Positions 30,717-38,508 of a stretch of 64,000 nt of DNA are shown piece after piece. Under the pieces are notes generated by a model. That model was not told where the DNA came from. It ran no database searches and saw only the letters and a list, made by a program, of their open reading frames with translations. This stretch comes from Ruminococcus flavefaciens (lineage in GTDB: Bacteria; Bacteroidota; Bacteroidia; Bacteroidales; P3), in contig JAMPAI010000004.1 of assembly GCA_023667315.1 (NCBI GenBank), positions 145,818 through 209,817 on the forward strand, in the 5' to 3' direction. How positions within the stretch are numbered: position 1 is the stretch's first letter; each line of letters begins with the position of its first letter. The position numbers and the translations under genes were made by a program.

Positions 30717-32423
30717 ATGAAAGGAAAAATATCTTTACGGAACTTATTAACGCTGCCCGGTTTATTGATGTGTATGCCGCTTTGGGCGCAATGGCAGGAT
30801 TCGTTCGACAAGGATTTGGAAGCCTGGCAGGGCACCAAGGAATACTTTCGTCTGGACAGCGGCCGCCTGCATTCCTGCGGCCCCGAAAAGAAGTCGGTGC
30901 TGTATCTGAGCCGGGCGTTTCATGCGGAGGAAAACGAGGCCGATATTCCCTTTGTGCGGGGCGTGATAAAGGGCGATTCCGCGCTGGCTTTCGAATTCGG
31001 CCTCGACCTGCAGTTTGTGCCCTCCACCACCAACAGCCTGCGGCTGTACCTGTTCAGCCGGACTCCGGTGTTGGACGATACGGCGGAAGCCCTTTACCTG
31101 CACTTGGGACAGAAAGGCGGGGAGAACCGCTGGCAGCTCTTTTACAACAGCCCCGACACCAATTATATGCTCTGGCAGGGCAAGACGGTGTTCAGCAAGC
31201 AGAAACAGATGAAGTTCGGCCTGCGGGCGGTGTATCAGCCCAACGCCTATATGCGTTTCTATGTGGATGATGGAAGTTCGGGAAAGCCCGTTTGGAGACC
31301 GGAGGGCGACAGCCTGCGCATGGACTTCCTCCGGCCTGTATTCCTGCCGGACACGGTTTCGGAGGAGGCTCCGCTTTTCTACAGCGGCTTGATGGCGGCC
31401 TATCAGACGGCCTCGCGCGCCGACAAATATCTATTCGACCATGCGCTGGCCGGGCGTTTGCCCGTGGAGGAACAGGAGGGGAACACCGGTATCGTGCACC
31501 GCCCCTTCGATACGGTCTGGGAGGCGGAAGCTGCCGACAGGCTCTGCCTCTGCCATATTCCGCAGGTGGGTTCGCTGGCCGTCAACGAGATCCTGTTCAA
31601 CCCGCGTTCGGGCGAGAGCCGCTTCGTGGAGATCCGCAACCTGTCGGATACCGTGTTCTGCCTGTACGATTTGGCCTTGGGCGTGCCCAACGGCAACGGC
31701 TGGAAATACAGCCGCGTGTTCAAGGATTATCTGTTGATGTTGAAGCCCAACGCCCATATCGCCTTTGCCAAGGATGCGCAGGGAATCTCGTCCCTGTACC
31801 GCGCAGAACCCGCCAACATCTATACGGCGGTTGCCTTTCCGAGCCTGAACGACAAGGCGGGGAGTCTGCGGCTGATGTGGCTGCCCAAGGCCGGCGACAG
31901 CCTGCAGGATACGGTGGTGATCGACGAGGTCTTTTACAGCGAGGAATTCCACCACTGGCTGCTGCCCGATGCCGAAGGTGTGTCGCTGGAACGAATCGAT
32001 GCGTATGAACCGGCCATAAATGCCGGCAACTGGGCTTCGGCGGCCGAAACGGCGGGTTACGCCACGCCCGGCTGCGAGAATTCCCACCAGCGCCATTCCG
32101 GAGGGGAAACGGAAGCGAAATATTTTACCTTGGATCCGCCCCTGGTAACGCCGGACAACGACGGACGGAACGATTTCACCTATATACGCTGGAATGATAG
32201 ATTGTCGGGATTCGTGTGCAGCATGACGGTTTACGACGAGCACGGGCGCAAGATAAAGACCCTCTGCCAGCAGACACTCTTGGGCGCGGGCGGGGAAATC
32301 CGCTATGATGCCACCGATGCCCAGGGCCGCATTCTGCGCCCCGGCATCTATGTGCTGTATATCGACCTGATACGCCCCGACAGGCGTCACAAACGCCTGC
32401 GCTACGCCCTGGCGGTAGGATAG
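30717..32423 (+). CDS. Secreted lamin-tail domain protein, probable T9SS cargo
   Basis: A 568-residue protein with a signal peptide (about 1-25, ending MPLWAQ). Residues about 20-220 look like a beta-sandwich region of unknown family. Around 275-440 lies a lamin-tail-like domain (VNEILFNPRSGESRFVEIRN, then LSDTVFCLYDLALG). The C-terminal 90 residues (TPDNDGRNDFTYIRW, GIYVLYIDLI) resemble FlgD-like or type IX sorting domains. Likely a surface or secreted structural protein; no catalytic motif found. It converges with the U32 peptidase gene only 3 bp away. Confidence 0.75.
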   Translation: MKGKISLRNLLTLPGLLMCMPLWAQWQDSFDKDLEAWQGTKEYFRLDSGRLHSCGPEKKSVLYLSRAFHAEENEADIPFVRGVIKGDSALAFEFGLDLQFVPSTTNSLRLYLFSRTPVLDDTAEALYLHLGQKGGENRWQLFYNSPDTNYMLWQGKTVFSKQKQMKFGLRAVYQPNAYMRFYVDDGSSGKPVWRPEGDSLRMDFLRPVFLPDTVSEEAPLFYSGLMAAYQTASRADKYLFDHALAGRLPVEEQEGNTGIVHRPFDTVWEAEAADRLCLCHIPQVGSLAVNEILFNPRSGESRFVEIRNLSDTVFCLYDLALGVPNGNGWKYSRVFKDYLLMLKPNAHIAFAKDAQGISSLYRAEPANIYTAVAFPSLNDKAGSLRLMWLPKAGDSLQDTVVIDEVFYSEEFHHWLLPDAEGVSLERIDAYEPAINAGNWASAAETAGYATPGCENSHQRHSGGETEAKYFTLDPPLVTPDNDGRNDFTYIRWNDRLSGFVCSMTVYDEHGRKIKTLCQQTLLGAGGEIRYDATDAQGRILRPGIYVLYIDLIRPDRRHKRLRYALAVG

Positions 32424-32426
32424 GGC

Positions 32427-33695
32427 TCAGCCCCGCTTTACGGAATCGACCCGGTAGAGCTTGTCGCCCCGGTGCAGTTCGCGCGTGCTCTTGAACGAAC
32501 AATAGGTGCCCTGCACGGTTTCCTGTATCGGTCGGTCATCCATGCGGATCTCGGTGGCCACGGCCTCATACACGCCCGTGGTGTTGCCGATTACCACGAA
32601 GTTGTCGCCTATCTTGAGGTTGGAGGCCTCCACCTTGAGTTCGGCCACGCTCGGCCGGTCGAAGAAATTGGTGATCTTGCCCACGTAGGTCTTCTGTGTC
32701 GTGGCGCTCGAACCGTATTTGGGCGTCCATTCGCCCATTTTCTTGCCTAAATAATATCCGCTCCAGAAACCCCGGTTATAGACGGTAAGCAGCCGTTCGT
32801 TCCATTTCTCGATGTTCTCACGGGTGTAGGTGCCGTTCTTCCATGCCTTCACCGCCTCCTTATACACGGCGGTAACGGTCTTTACGTAGTCCGCGCTCCG
32901 TCCGCGCCCCTCTATCTTGAGCACGCTGACCCCGGCATCCAGAATCTTGTCGAGGAAATCCACGGTGCAGAGATCTTTGGGCGAGAGCAGGTATTCGTGG
33001 TCCACGGCGATTTCCACGTCTTGTTCGCCGTCGGTCTGGCTCAGTTTGTAGGGACGGCGGCACAGTTGCAGGCAGGAACCCCGGTTGGCCGAGGAGTTGT
33101 AGTAGTCGAGGCTCAGGTAGCATTTGCCCGAAACGGCCATACACAACGCCCCGTGCGCAAAAATCTCGATCTGCACCAAGTTTCCCGACGGGCCGCAGAT
33201 GTTTTCGGCCTTGATTTGCCGCACGATCTGTGCCACCTGTTCGAGGCTCAGCTCGCGCGCGGCCACCATCACGTCGGCATACTGCGCGTAAAAGCGCACG
33301 GCCTCGATATTGGTGACGTTGCACTGGGTGGAGATATGCACCTCCATGCCGATCTGGCGCGCGTAGGTGATGACCGCCCAGTCGGAAGAGATCACGGCAC
33401 AGATGCCGGCCTCTTTTGCCAAGTCCAGCACGCGGCGGCTTTCGGGCAGCTCGCCGTCGTAGATCACCGTGTTGAGCGTAAGGTAGGTGCGCACTCCCTG
33501 TTCGCGGCATATCCGGGCGATCTCGCCCAGGTCTTCGGGCATAAAGTTCACCGCCGCCCGCGCCCGCATATTGAGTTGTCCCACACCGAAATAAACGGCA
33601 TCCGCCCCAGCTTGCAGGGCTGCCTGCAGTGCGGGGAACGAGCCCACGGGGGCCATGATTTCAATCGGATTTTCCGGCTTTCTTGCAGTTTCCAT
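32427..33695 (-). CDS. Peptidase U32 family protein
   Basis: A 422-residue U32-family protein (the group of collagenase-like PrtC and the tRNA-hydroxylation proteins). Visible family features are IEIMAPVGSFPALQAALQAG at the start, ADAVYFGVGQLNMRA, HISTQCNVTNIEA, and the cysteine-containing NRGSCLQLCRRPY. The C-terminal barrel domain (about 330-420) is present. I start it at 33695 because the first in-frame ATG at 33716 lies upstream of the predicted promoter. The role is more probably RNA modification than proteolysis, judged from recent family members (inference). Confidence 0.85.
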   Translation of the reverse strand: METARKPENPIEIMAPVGSFPALQAALQAGADAVYFGVGQLNMRARAAVNFMPEDLGEIARICREQGVRTYLTLNTVIYDGELPESRRVLDLAKEAGICAVISSDWAVITYARQIGMEVHISTQCNVTNIEAVRFYAQYADVMVAARELSLEQVAQIVRQIKAENICGPSGNLVQIEIFAHGALCMAVSGKCYLSLDYYNSSANRGSCLQLCRRPYKLSQTDGEQDVEIAVDHEYLLSPKDLCTVDFLDKILDAGVSVLKIEGRGRSADYVKTVTAVYKEAVKAWKNGTYTRENIEKWNERLLTVYNRGFWSGYYLGKKMGEWTPKYGSSATTQKTYVGKITNFFDRPSVAELKVEASNLKIGDNFVVIGNTTGVYEAVATEIRMDDRPIQETVQGTYCSFKSTRELHRGDKLYRVDSVKRG

Positions 33696-33701
33696 AATCT
33701 G

Positions 33702-33719
33702 CAAAAGTACGTACATTTG
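33702..33719. promoter_or_regulatory. Back-to-back -7 boxes for the U32 and Xer genes
   Basis: TACTTTTG on the - strand (33709-33702) and TACATTTG on the + strand (33712-33719) both match TAnnTTTG and are only 2 bp apart. Transcripts starting about 7 bases downstream would begin at or next to the start codons at 33695 and 33727. Confidence 0.6.
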
Positions 33720-33726
33720 CCTTGAA

Positions 33727-34608
33727 ATGGATTCACAGACGGCATTTATTCAATATATCGAGGCGGAAAAACGCTACTCGCCCTGCACGGTAAAGGCCTA
33801 TTCGTCTGATTTGGCCGAATTTGCCCGCTATCTCGACGAACACTACAAGACCGCCCTGCCGGATGCCGACCAGATGCAGATACGCTCGTATGTGGTGGAC
33901 TTGGTGGATCAGAAATTCTCGCCGGGCAGCATCCACCGCAAGATGTCCACGCTTAAATCCTATTACAAATACCTGCAGAAGAACGGCAGGGTGCAGGTGA
34001 ATCCGGCCTTGAAAGTGCCGCTGCCCAAGATTCCCAAGCGCCTGCCGGTGTTCGTGGAGGAAAGCCGCATGGAGCGGATCGAGGCCGAAGCGGTAAACGG
34101 CGAGGACTTTACGGCCTACCGCAACTACCTGATAGTCGAGATGTTCTACGGAACGGGCGTGCGTCTGGCCGAACTATTAGGCATGGCCGACGAGGATTTA
34201 GACACGGCCAACAAACGGGTCAAGGTGTTGGGCAAGCGCAATAAGGAACGCATCATTCCATTGACAGACAATCTGATAAGCGAAATCGAACACTACCGTA
34301 CCCTGCGCGCGCCCAAGGCGGAGCCGGGACAGCCTGCGTTCTTCATTACCGAGAAAGGCCTGCCGATGCCGCGCTCCCAGGTGTATCGCATCGTGAAGGA
34401 ATGCCTGCACCTTTACACCGACCTGGCCAAGTGCAGCCCGCACGTGCTGCGCCACACCTTCGCCACCCACCTGCTCAACCAGGGGGCGGACCTGAACGCG
34501 GTAAAGGAACTGCTGGGACACAGCTCGCTGGCATCGACCCAGGTCTATACGCACAACACCATCGAGAAGCTCAAGAAGGATTATGCGGCGGCTCATCCGC
34601 GCCAATAG
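33727..34608 (+). CDS. xerC: Tyrosine recombinase XerC/XerD
   Basis: A chromosome-dimer-resolution-type tyrosine recombinase of 293 residues. The N-terminal SAM-like domain (about 1-90) precedes the catalytic domain with R146, K170, H239, R242, H265 and nucleophile Y274. The tail AAAHPRQ fits XerC/XerD. I start it at 33727 (MDSQTAF) because the earlier frame start overlaps the divergent promoter. The neighbourhood (U32, hpf, mnmE) is housekeeping, so this is not an integrase of a mobile element. XerC versus XerD cannot be told firmly. Confidence 0.9.
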   Translation: MDSQTAFIQYIEAEKRYSPCTVKAYSSDLAEFARYLDEHYKTALPDADQMQIRSYVVDLVDQKFSPGSIHRKMSTLKSYYKYLQKNGRVQVNPALKVPLPKIPKRLPVFVEESRMERIEAEAVNGEDFTAYRNYLIVEMFYGTGVRLAELLGMADEDLDTANKRVKVLGKRNKERIIPLTDNLISEIEHYRTLRAPKAEPGQPAFFITEKGLPMPRSQVYRIVKECLHLYTDLAKCSPHVLRHTFATHLLNQGADLNAVKELLGHSSLASTQVYTHNTIEKLKKDYAAAHPRQ

Positions 34609-34665
34609 TGCCGCTTTCGCGAAAAAATCGTAACTTAGAGGCGGACTTCCGGATACTCCGGAGCC

Positions 34666-34731
34666 CGGGAGAACTTCTCCCGAATACTAACCGGTTTCTT
34701 CGAGGCACCTGTTGGGTTCAATCGAAGAAAC
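34666..34731 (+). promoter_or_regulatory. Structured leader before hpf: two hairpins
   Basis: CGGGAG/CTCCCG (34666-34682, 5-nt loop) and GTTTCTTCGA/TCGAAGAAAC (34694-34703 with 34722-34731, perfect 10-bp stem, 18-nt loop) lie in the 139-bp gap before hpf. Upstream, TAACTTAG at 34631-34638 is a near-match to a -7 box. Neither hairpin is followed by a T run, so they are not typical terminators. Confidence 0.5.
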
Positions 34732-34747
34732 ATAAAATCAAAACATT

Positions 34748-35044
34748 ATGGAAGTAACGGTGAATGCGGTAAAATTCAAAGCCTCCGCAGCTTTGTTGGA
34801 ATTTATCGATAAGAAAGCGAAGAAAGTGGAAACCCTTCTGCCGCAGGCTTCCAAGGTGGAAGTGAGCCTGAAGGTGGACAAAGACCACGATGTATGCAAT
34901 AAAGTGGCGGATATCCGCATTCTTGTAACGGGCGAGGATCTGTTCGCCTCCAAGCAGTGCGATACCTTCGAGGAAGCCATCGACAACTGTCTGGATGCGC
35001 TCAAGCGCCAGATCGAAAAGTTAAAGGAAAAGTGGCACAAGTAG
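34748..35044 (+). CDS. hpf: Ribosome hibernation promoting factor (short HPF/RaiA type)
   Basis: A 98-residue protein of the HPF/RaiA family that inactivates ribosomes in slow growth or stress. It shows the family's beta-alpha-beta fold pattern: VTVNAVKFKASAALLEFIDK, then VEVSLKVDKDHDVCNKVADI, and a final helix NCLDALKRQIEKLKEK. The dimerising C-terminal domain of long HPF is absent, so this is the short form. Its stop is 2 bp before the mnmE start, implying coupled expression. Confidence 0.9.
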   Translation: MEVTVNAVKFKASAALLEFIDKKAKKVETLLPQASKVEVSLKVDKDHDVCNKVADIRILVTGEDLFASKQCDTFEEAIDNCLDALKRQIEKLKEKWHK

Positions 35045-35046
35045 GC

Positions 35047-36453
35047 ATGAACGCTCCGGGTCAGGACGACACCATCTGCGCTCCTGCCACGCCCAACGGT
35101 ACGGGAGGGGTATCGATGGTGAGGGTCAGCGGCCCCAAGGCATTGCAGACGGCAGTGGCCATAGGTGGGAAGCGGTTGGAAGACATCGCTTCCCACTCTT
35201 TGCGTTTGGCCACTTTGCGCGATAAGGACGGAATCATCGACCAAGGGGTCGTGAGTTTCTACGCCGCCCCGAACTCCTATACGGGGCAGGAGGTGGTTGA
35301 ATACGCCTTGCACGGCTCGCCCTATATCGTGGGGCGTCTGTTGCAGGCCTTGACGGCGCAGGGGGTGCGTATGGCCGAACCGGGCGAGTTCACTCGCCGC
35401 GCGTTCCTCAATGGCAAGATGGATCTGAGCCAGGCCGAGGCCGTGGCCGACCTGATTGCGGGCGAGAACAAGGCGATGCACGATTTGGCGATGCGGCAGC
35501 TGCGGGGCGGCTTCTCGAACGAAATCGAGGTGCTGCGCAGCAAGTTGTTGGACTTCGTGGCCTTGGTGGAACTGGAACTGGATTTTGGCGAAGAGGACGT
35601 GGAGTTTGCCGACCATACCAAATTGCAGGCTCTGTTGGACGAGATAGAGCGGAAGGTAACGGCTCTGCGGGCGTCGTTCAAGGCGGGCAACGCGATTAAG
35701 GCGGGCATCCCCGTGGCCATCGTGGGCAAGCCCAATGCGGGCAAGAGCACGCTGATGAACGCACTCCTGCACGAGGAACGCGCCTTGGTGAGCGATATTC
35801 CGGGCACCACGCGCGACACCATCGAGGAGGTGTGGCATATCGACGGGCTCAAGTTCCGTTTTATCGACACGGCGGGTCTGCGCCAGAGCGGGGACGTGGT
35901 GGAGAAGATGGGCATTGAGCGCACCATGGACAAGATGCGGCAGGCACAAATCTGGCTCTATCTGTTCGATGCCGAAAACGGCTCGTTGGTGGAGGCGCGG
36001 GAAGAGGTGGAGGCGTGGAAGCGGCGTCTGTGGCCGGAGGATGCCGGCGGGAGCGGGGATGAGGCGGAGAAGATACCGGTCTTGAAGGTGATTTTTGTGG
36101 CCAATAAGGTGGATGCCGTGGGGCGTGAAGCGGGTAGGGAAGGCGATACCGTATATCTGTCGGCGCGGGAGCGTCAGGGTATGGACGCCTTAGAGGATGC
36201 CTTGCGGGAAATGATACCGGAAATGCCGTCGGCGGACGCGGTGGTGCTGATCAATGCGCGCCATTACGAGGCCTTGGGCCTGGTGCGGGCCGACTTGCAG
36301 AAAATCCGCTCCGGTTTGCAGGCTTCGATTCCCGGCGATTTACTGGCCATGGATATCTGGAGCGCCATTGAACACCTGGGCGCGATTACGGGCAAGATTT
36401 TGGCCGATGACGTGCTGGGTGCTGTGTTCTCGCGCTTCTGCATCGGGAAGTAG
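35047..36453 (+). CDS. mnmE: tRNA modification GTPase MnmE
   Basis: MnmE with MnmG modifies the wobble uridine of certain tRNAs. The 468 residues have the N-terminal tetrahydrofolate-binding domain (ATPNGTGGVSMVRVSGP), a helical domain into which the GTPase is inserted (G1 GKPNAGKST, 227-235; IPGTTRDTIEE; DTAGLR), and the C-terminal FCIGK motif with the essential cysteine. The start at 35047 is chosen because the earlier frame start lies within hpf. No frameshift or missing motif. Confidence 0.97.
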   Translation: MNAPGQDDTICAPATPNGTGGVSMVRVSGPKALQTAVAIGGKRLEDIASHSLRLATLRDKDGIIDQGVVSFYAAPNSYTGQEVVEYALHGSPYIVGRLLQALTAQGVRMAEPGEFTRRAFLNGKMDLSQAEAVADLIAGENKAMHDLAMRQLRGGFSNEIEVLRSKLLDFVALVELELDFGEEDVEFADHTKLQALLDEIERKVTALRASFKAGNAIKAGIPVAIVGKPNAGKSTLMNALLHEERALVSDIPGTTRDTIEEVWHIDGLKFRFIDTAGLRQSGDVVEKMGIERTMDKMRQAQIWLYLFDAENGSLVEAREEVEAWKRRLWPEDAGGSGDEAEKIPVLKVIFVANKVDAVGREAGREGDTVYLSARERQGMDALEDALREMIPEMPSADAVVLINARHYEALGLVRADLQKIRSGLQASIPGDLLAMDIWSAIEHLGAITGKILADDVLGAVFSRFCIGK

Positions 36454-36534
36454 GAAAGGGGTGAGGATTCCAAAGACTTTTGCCCGGTGTAGTGAACAGT
36501 TTGTGTATTTGTTTAATGCAAAAATCACTTTATT

Positions 36535-36771
36535 ATGTCATTAAAGGACTTTTTAGGTTGGGCCGTTGTATGGAATTGGCTGTTTGGTAAAAAGGAGCGC
36601 CGTGCAGAACAACGACGGAGCCTGCTTGATCAGTTAGATGAGTTTGACCAAGACACTATCGATTCGGTTGAGCAAGACTATTGTTCCTATACCCGAGGAA
36701 CTATGGGCTATAAGCCTCGGGAGTACGTGGATGATATGGAGGACGAAATCGAGATGTTTGAGGAGTTTTGA
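36535..36771 (+). CDS. Small acidic hypothetical protein
   Basis: A 78-residue protein that I do not recognise. It begins with a Trp-rich amphipathic or weakly hydrophobic stretch (FLGWAVVWNWLFG), then a basic patch (KKERRAEQRR), then a strongly acidic C-terminus (YVDDMEDEIEMFEEF). There is no signal peptide. It lies 81 bp after mnmE, and its 3' end converges with the alcohol dehydrogenase. Coding is plausible from the ATG and charge pattern, not certain. Confidence 0.55.
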   Translation: MSLKDFLGWAVVWNWLFGKKERRAEQRRSLLDQLDEFDQDTIDSVEQDYCSYTRGTMGYKPREYVDDMEDEIEMFEEF

Positions 36772-36787
36772 GGGGGCTTTACCTGTA

Positions 36788-37825
36788 TTAACTCATCTCC
36801 ACCGCCACCTTTATCACGCCGTCCCGTTTTTCCTCAAAGAGCCGATAGGCTTCATCGATGCGGGAGAGGGGGTAACGGTGAGTGATGAGGGGCATCGTGT
36901 CGAGGCGGCCTTCCTCAATCAGGCGCAGGATTTCCGCGCAGTCGCAACCGTCCACACCGCCGGTCTTGAACGTGAGGTTCTTGCCGTACATATCGGGCAG
37001 GGGCAACACCTGCGGACGGTCGTATAAGGCGACGACCGTAACGATAGCATTCGGACGGGCGCACTCCCATGCGAGTCTAAATGTTTCTTCGGCGCCGGCC
37101 ACTTCAAGAACGGCATCCGCCCCGCCGTACTCGCTGTGTTGCGCCACAAAGTCCCGGCAGTTTTCGGGCGAAGTCACCATCACTTCAGGATAATGCGTCT
37201 TGACAAATTCCCGCCGTGCTTCATCCTGCTCACATACGATAATGCGTCTGGGGTTTTTGAGACGGGCGCACAGCAAGGTGCAGAGGCCCGTGGGGCCGGC
37301 GCCGATGATAAGCACGGTGTCGTCGGGTGTGATTCCCGAAATCCGGGCGGCCCAATAACCGGTGGCGAGGATGTCGCCCACAAACAAGGCCTGTTCGTCG
37401 CTTACCGTGTCGGGAATGCGGTTCAACCCCTGATTGGCCAGGGGAACGCGCACATATCCGGCCTGTCCGCCGTCGATGCGGCACCCCAAGGCCCAGCCGC
37501 CGTGGGGCGAAGTGCAGTTGTTCACATAGCCGTGGCGGCAGAAGAAGCATTCACCGCAGAAGGTCTCCACATTCACCGTCACGCGGTCGCCGGGCTTGAC
37601 AGCGTTTACCTCCGGCCCGACCGCTTCCACCACGCCCACCATCTCGTGACCGACGGTAATGCCCGGCACGGCGCGCGGCACACTCCCATGCTTGATATGC
37701 AGGTCGCTCGAACAGATGCTGGCGAGCCTAACGCGTATAATGACATCCTGCGCGTCTTCTATAACGGGCTTAGGCTTCTCTACCAGTGCGAATTTTCCTT
37801 TTGTTGCGTAGGTGTATGCTTGCAT
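36788..37825 (-). CDS. Zinc-dependent alcohol/polyol dehydrogenase (MDR family)
   Basis: A 345-residue medium-chain dehydrogenase. ICSSDLHIKHG gives the catalytic zinc cysteine, GHEMVGVVEAVG the GHE motif, and CGECFFCRHGYVNNC the structural zinc site. IIGAGPTGLCTLL is the NAD(P)-binding Rossmann turn. The closest general groups are threonine/sorbitol or secondary-alcohol dehydrogenases; the substrate is not predictable. GC-rich like the core genome, it is the last core-like gene before the AT-rich island. Confidence 0.88.
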   Translation of the reverse strand: MQAYTYATKGKFALVEKPKPVIEDAQDVIIRVRLASICSSDLHIKHGSVPRAVPGITVGHEMVGVVEAVGPEVNAVKPGDRVTVNVETFCGECFFCRHGYVNNCTSPHGGWALGCRIDGGQAGYVRVPLANQGLNRIPDTVSDEQALFVGDILATGYWAARISGITPDDTVLIIGAGPTGLCTLLCARLKNPRRIIVCEQDEARREFVKTHYPEVMVTSPENCRDFVAQHSEYGGADAVLEVAGAEETFRLAWECARPNAIVTVVALYDRPQVLPLPDMYGKNLTFKTGGVDGCDCAEILRLIEEGRLDTMPLITHRYPLSRIDEAYRLFEEKRDGVIKVAVEMS

Positions 37826-37865
37826 GGGTTATGGAGTCGGTGCAAGGAAAGACCTGTTTCCGTGT

Positions 37866-38174
37866 TTAAATTGTTTCCACTATGAGGTTGAAACTTGTAT
37901 CTAACCGGATGATTATATTTTTCCCTTGGGCGACTTTTTGAAATTCAACACTCTCATCGAGAACCTTTTTCAGATCTCTCGCAACAGCAGAGCCTGTTTT
38001 TTTAGGAATAATACCATCTGATATATTTAAGCGAAAAGAGTATCCTGATTTCTGTCTGTTTCCTACTTCTTTGAAACGTGAAGAATCTAAAGAAACCGTC
38101 CCTTGCTCCTTCCTGATTATCTCCAAAAGATCATTCAAGTGATTGTTCCAAATGTTGATATACAGCCCGTTCAT
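37866..38174 (-). CDS. Small hypothetical protein at the island edge
   Basis: A 102-residue protein that I cannot assign. It has no signal peptide or membrane segment; it starts MNGLYINIWNNHLNDLLEII and contains a basic middle (RFKEVGNRQKSGYSFRLN). AT-rich composition sets it apart from the neighbouring dehydrogenase and groups it with the defence island. A weak -7-like box (TAAATTCG on the - strand, 38211-38204) lies 30 bp upstream. It is divergent from the BREX operon. Confidence 0.6.
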   Translation of the reverse strand: MNGLYINIWNNHLNDLLEIIRKEQGTVSLDSSRFKEVGNRQKSGYSFRLNISDGIIPKKTGSAVARDLKKVLDESVEFQKVAQGKNIIIRLDTSFNLIVETI

Positions 38175-38508
38175 GAAAGAATGATTTATATGTGTTAATT
38201 ACGCGAATTTAGGCGTTTACGGCAACAAAGCAAAGCATTGCGAATTGGCGAAGGGGGAATCCTCTTCGGGAGGGGGAAGACACGGGGGCATTGAAATGTG
38301 ATTGGATTAGGGATTTTTCGTAAATTTGGGGCGCGTTTGGAGGGAGGCAAGGTGTTTTGGTGGCGTTTTTAGGACACTCCAACGAAAAGAACAAAGATGA
38401 AATCGGAGGTTGTTGCTATGTTTGAACTGATGTCCATGCGGGGAGTTTGCTCTCGTGTGTGGTGTTATAGTGTTGCGACCATCTTCTTAAGAAAATACCG
38501 CCTAAGTA
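38175..38508. other. Intergenic region upstream of the BREX operon
   Basis: These 334 bp hold no convincing gene. The clearest signal is TAAATTTG at 38321-38328, an exact match to the -7 consensus, with a TTG at 38302-38304 (16-bp gap, shorter than usual). If used, it would give a leader of about 170 nt before brxP. Confidence 0.5.

Noticed and set aside
33727-34608. Xer-type recombinase as the integrase of a mobile element
   Set aside because: It sits among housekeeping genes with core composition and has no flanking tRNA or att repeats; the typical XerC/XerD length and tail favour a chromosomal role.
34640-34731. Possible tRNA between the Xer gene and hpf (contains GGTTCAATC like a T-loop)
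   Set aside because: The bases flanking the loop do not pair as a T-stem, and no acceptor stem or anticodon arm can be formed.
38175-38508. A short - strand frame (38209-38394) upstream of brxP
   Set aside because: Low-complexity translation, overlap with the likely promoter and no start context.
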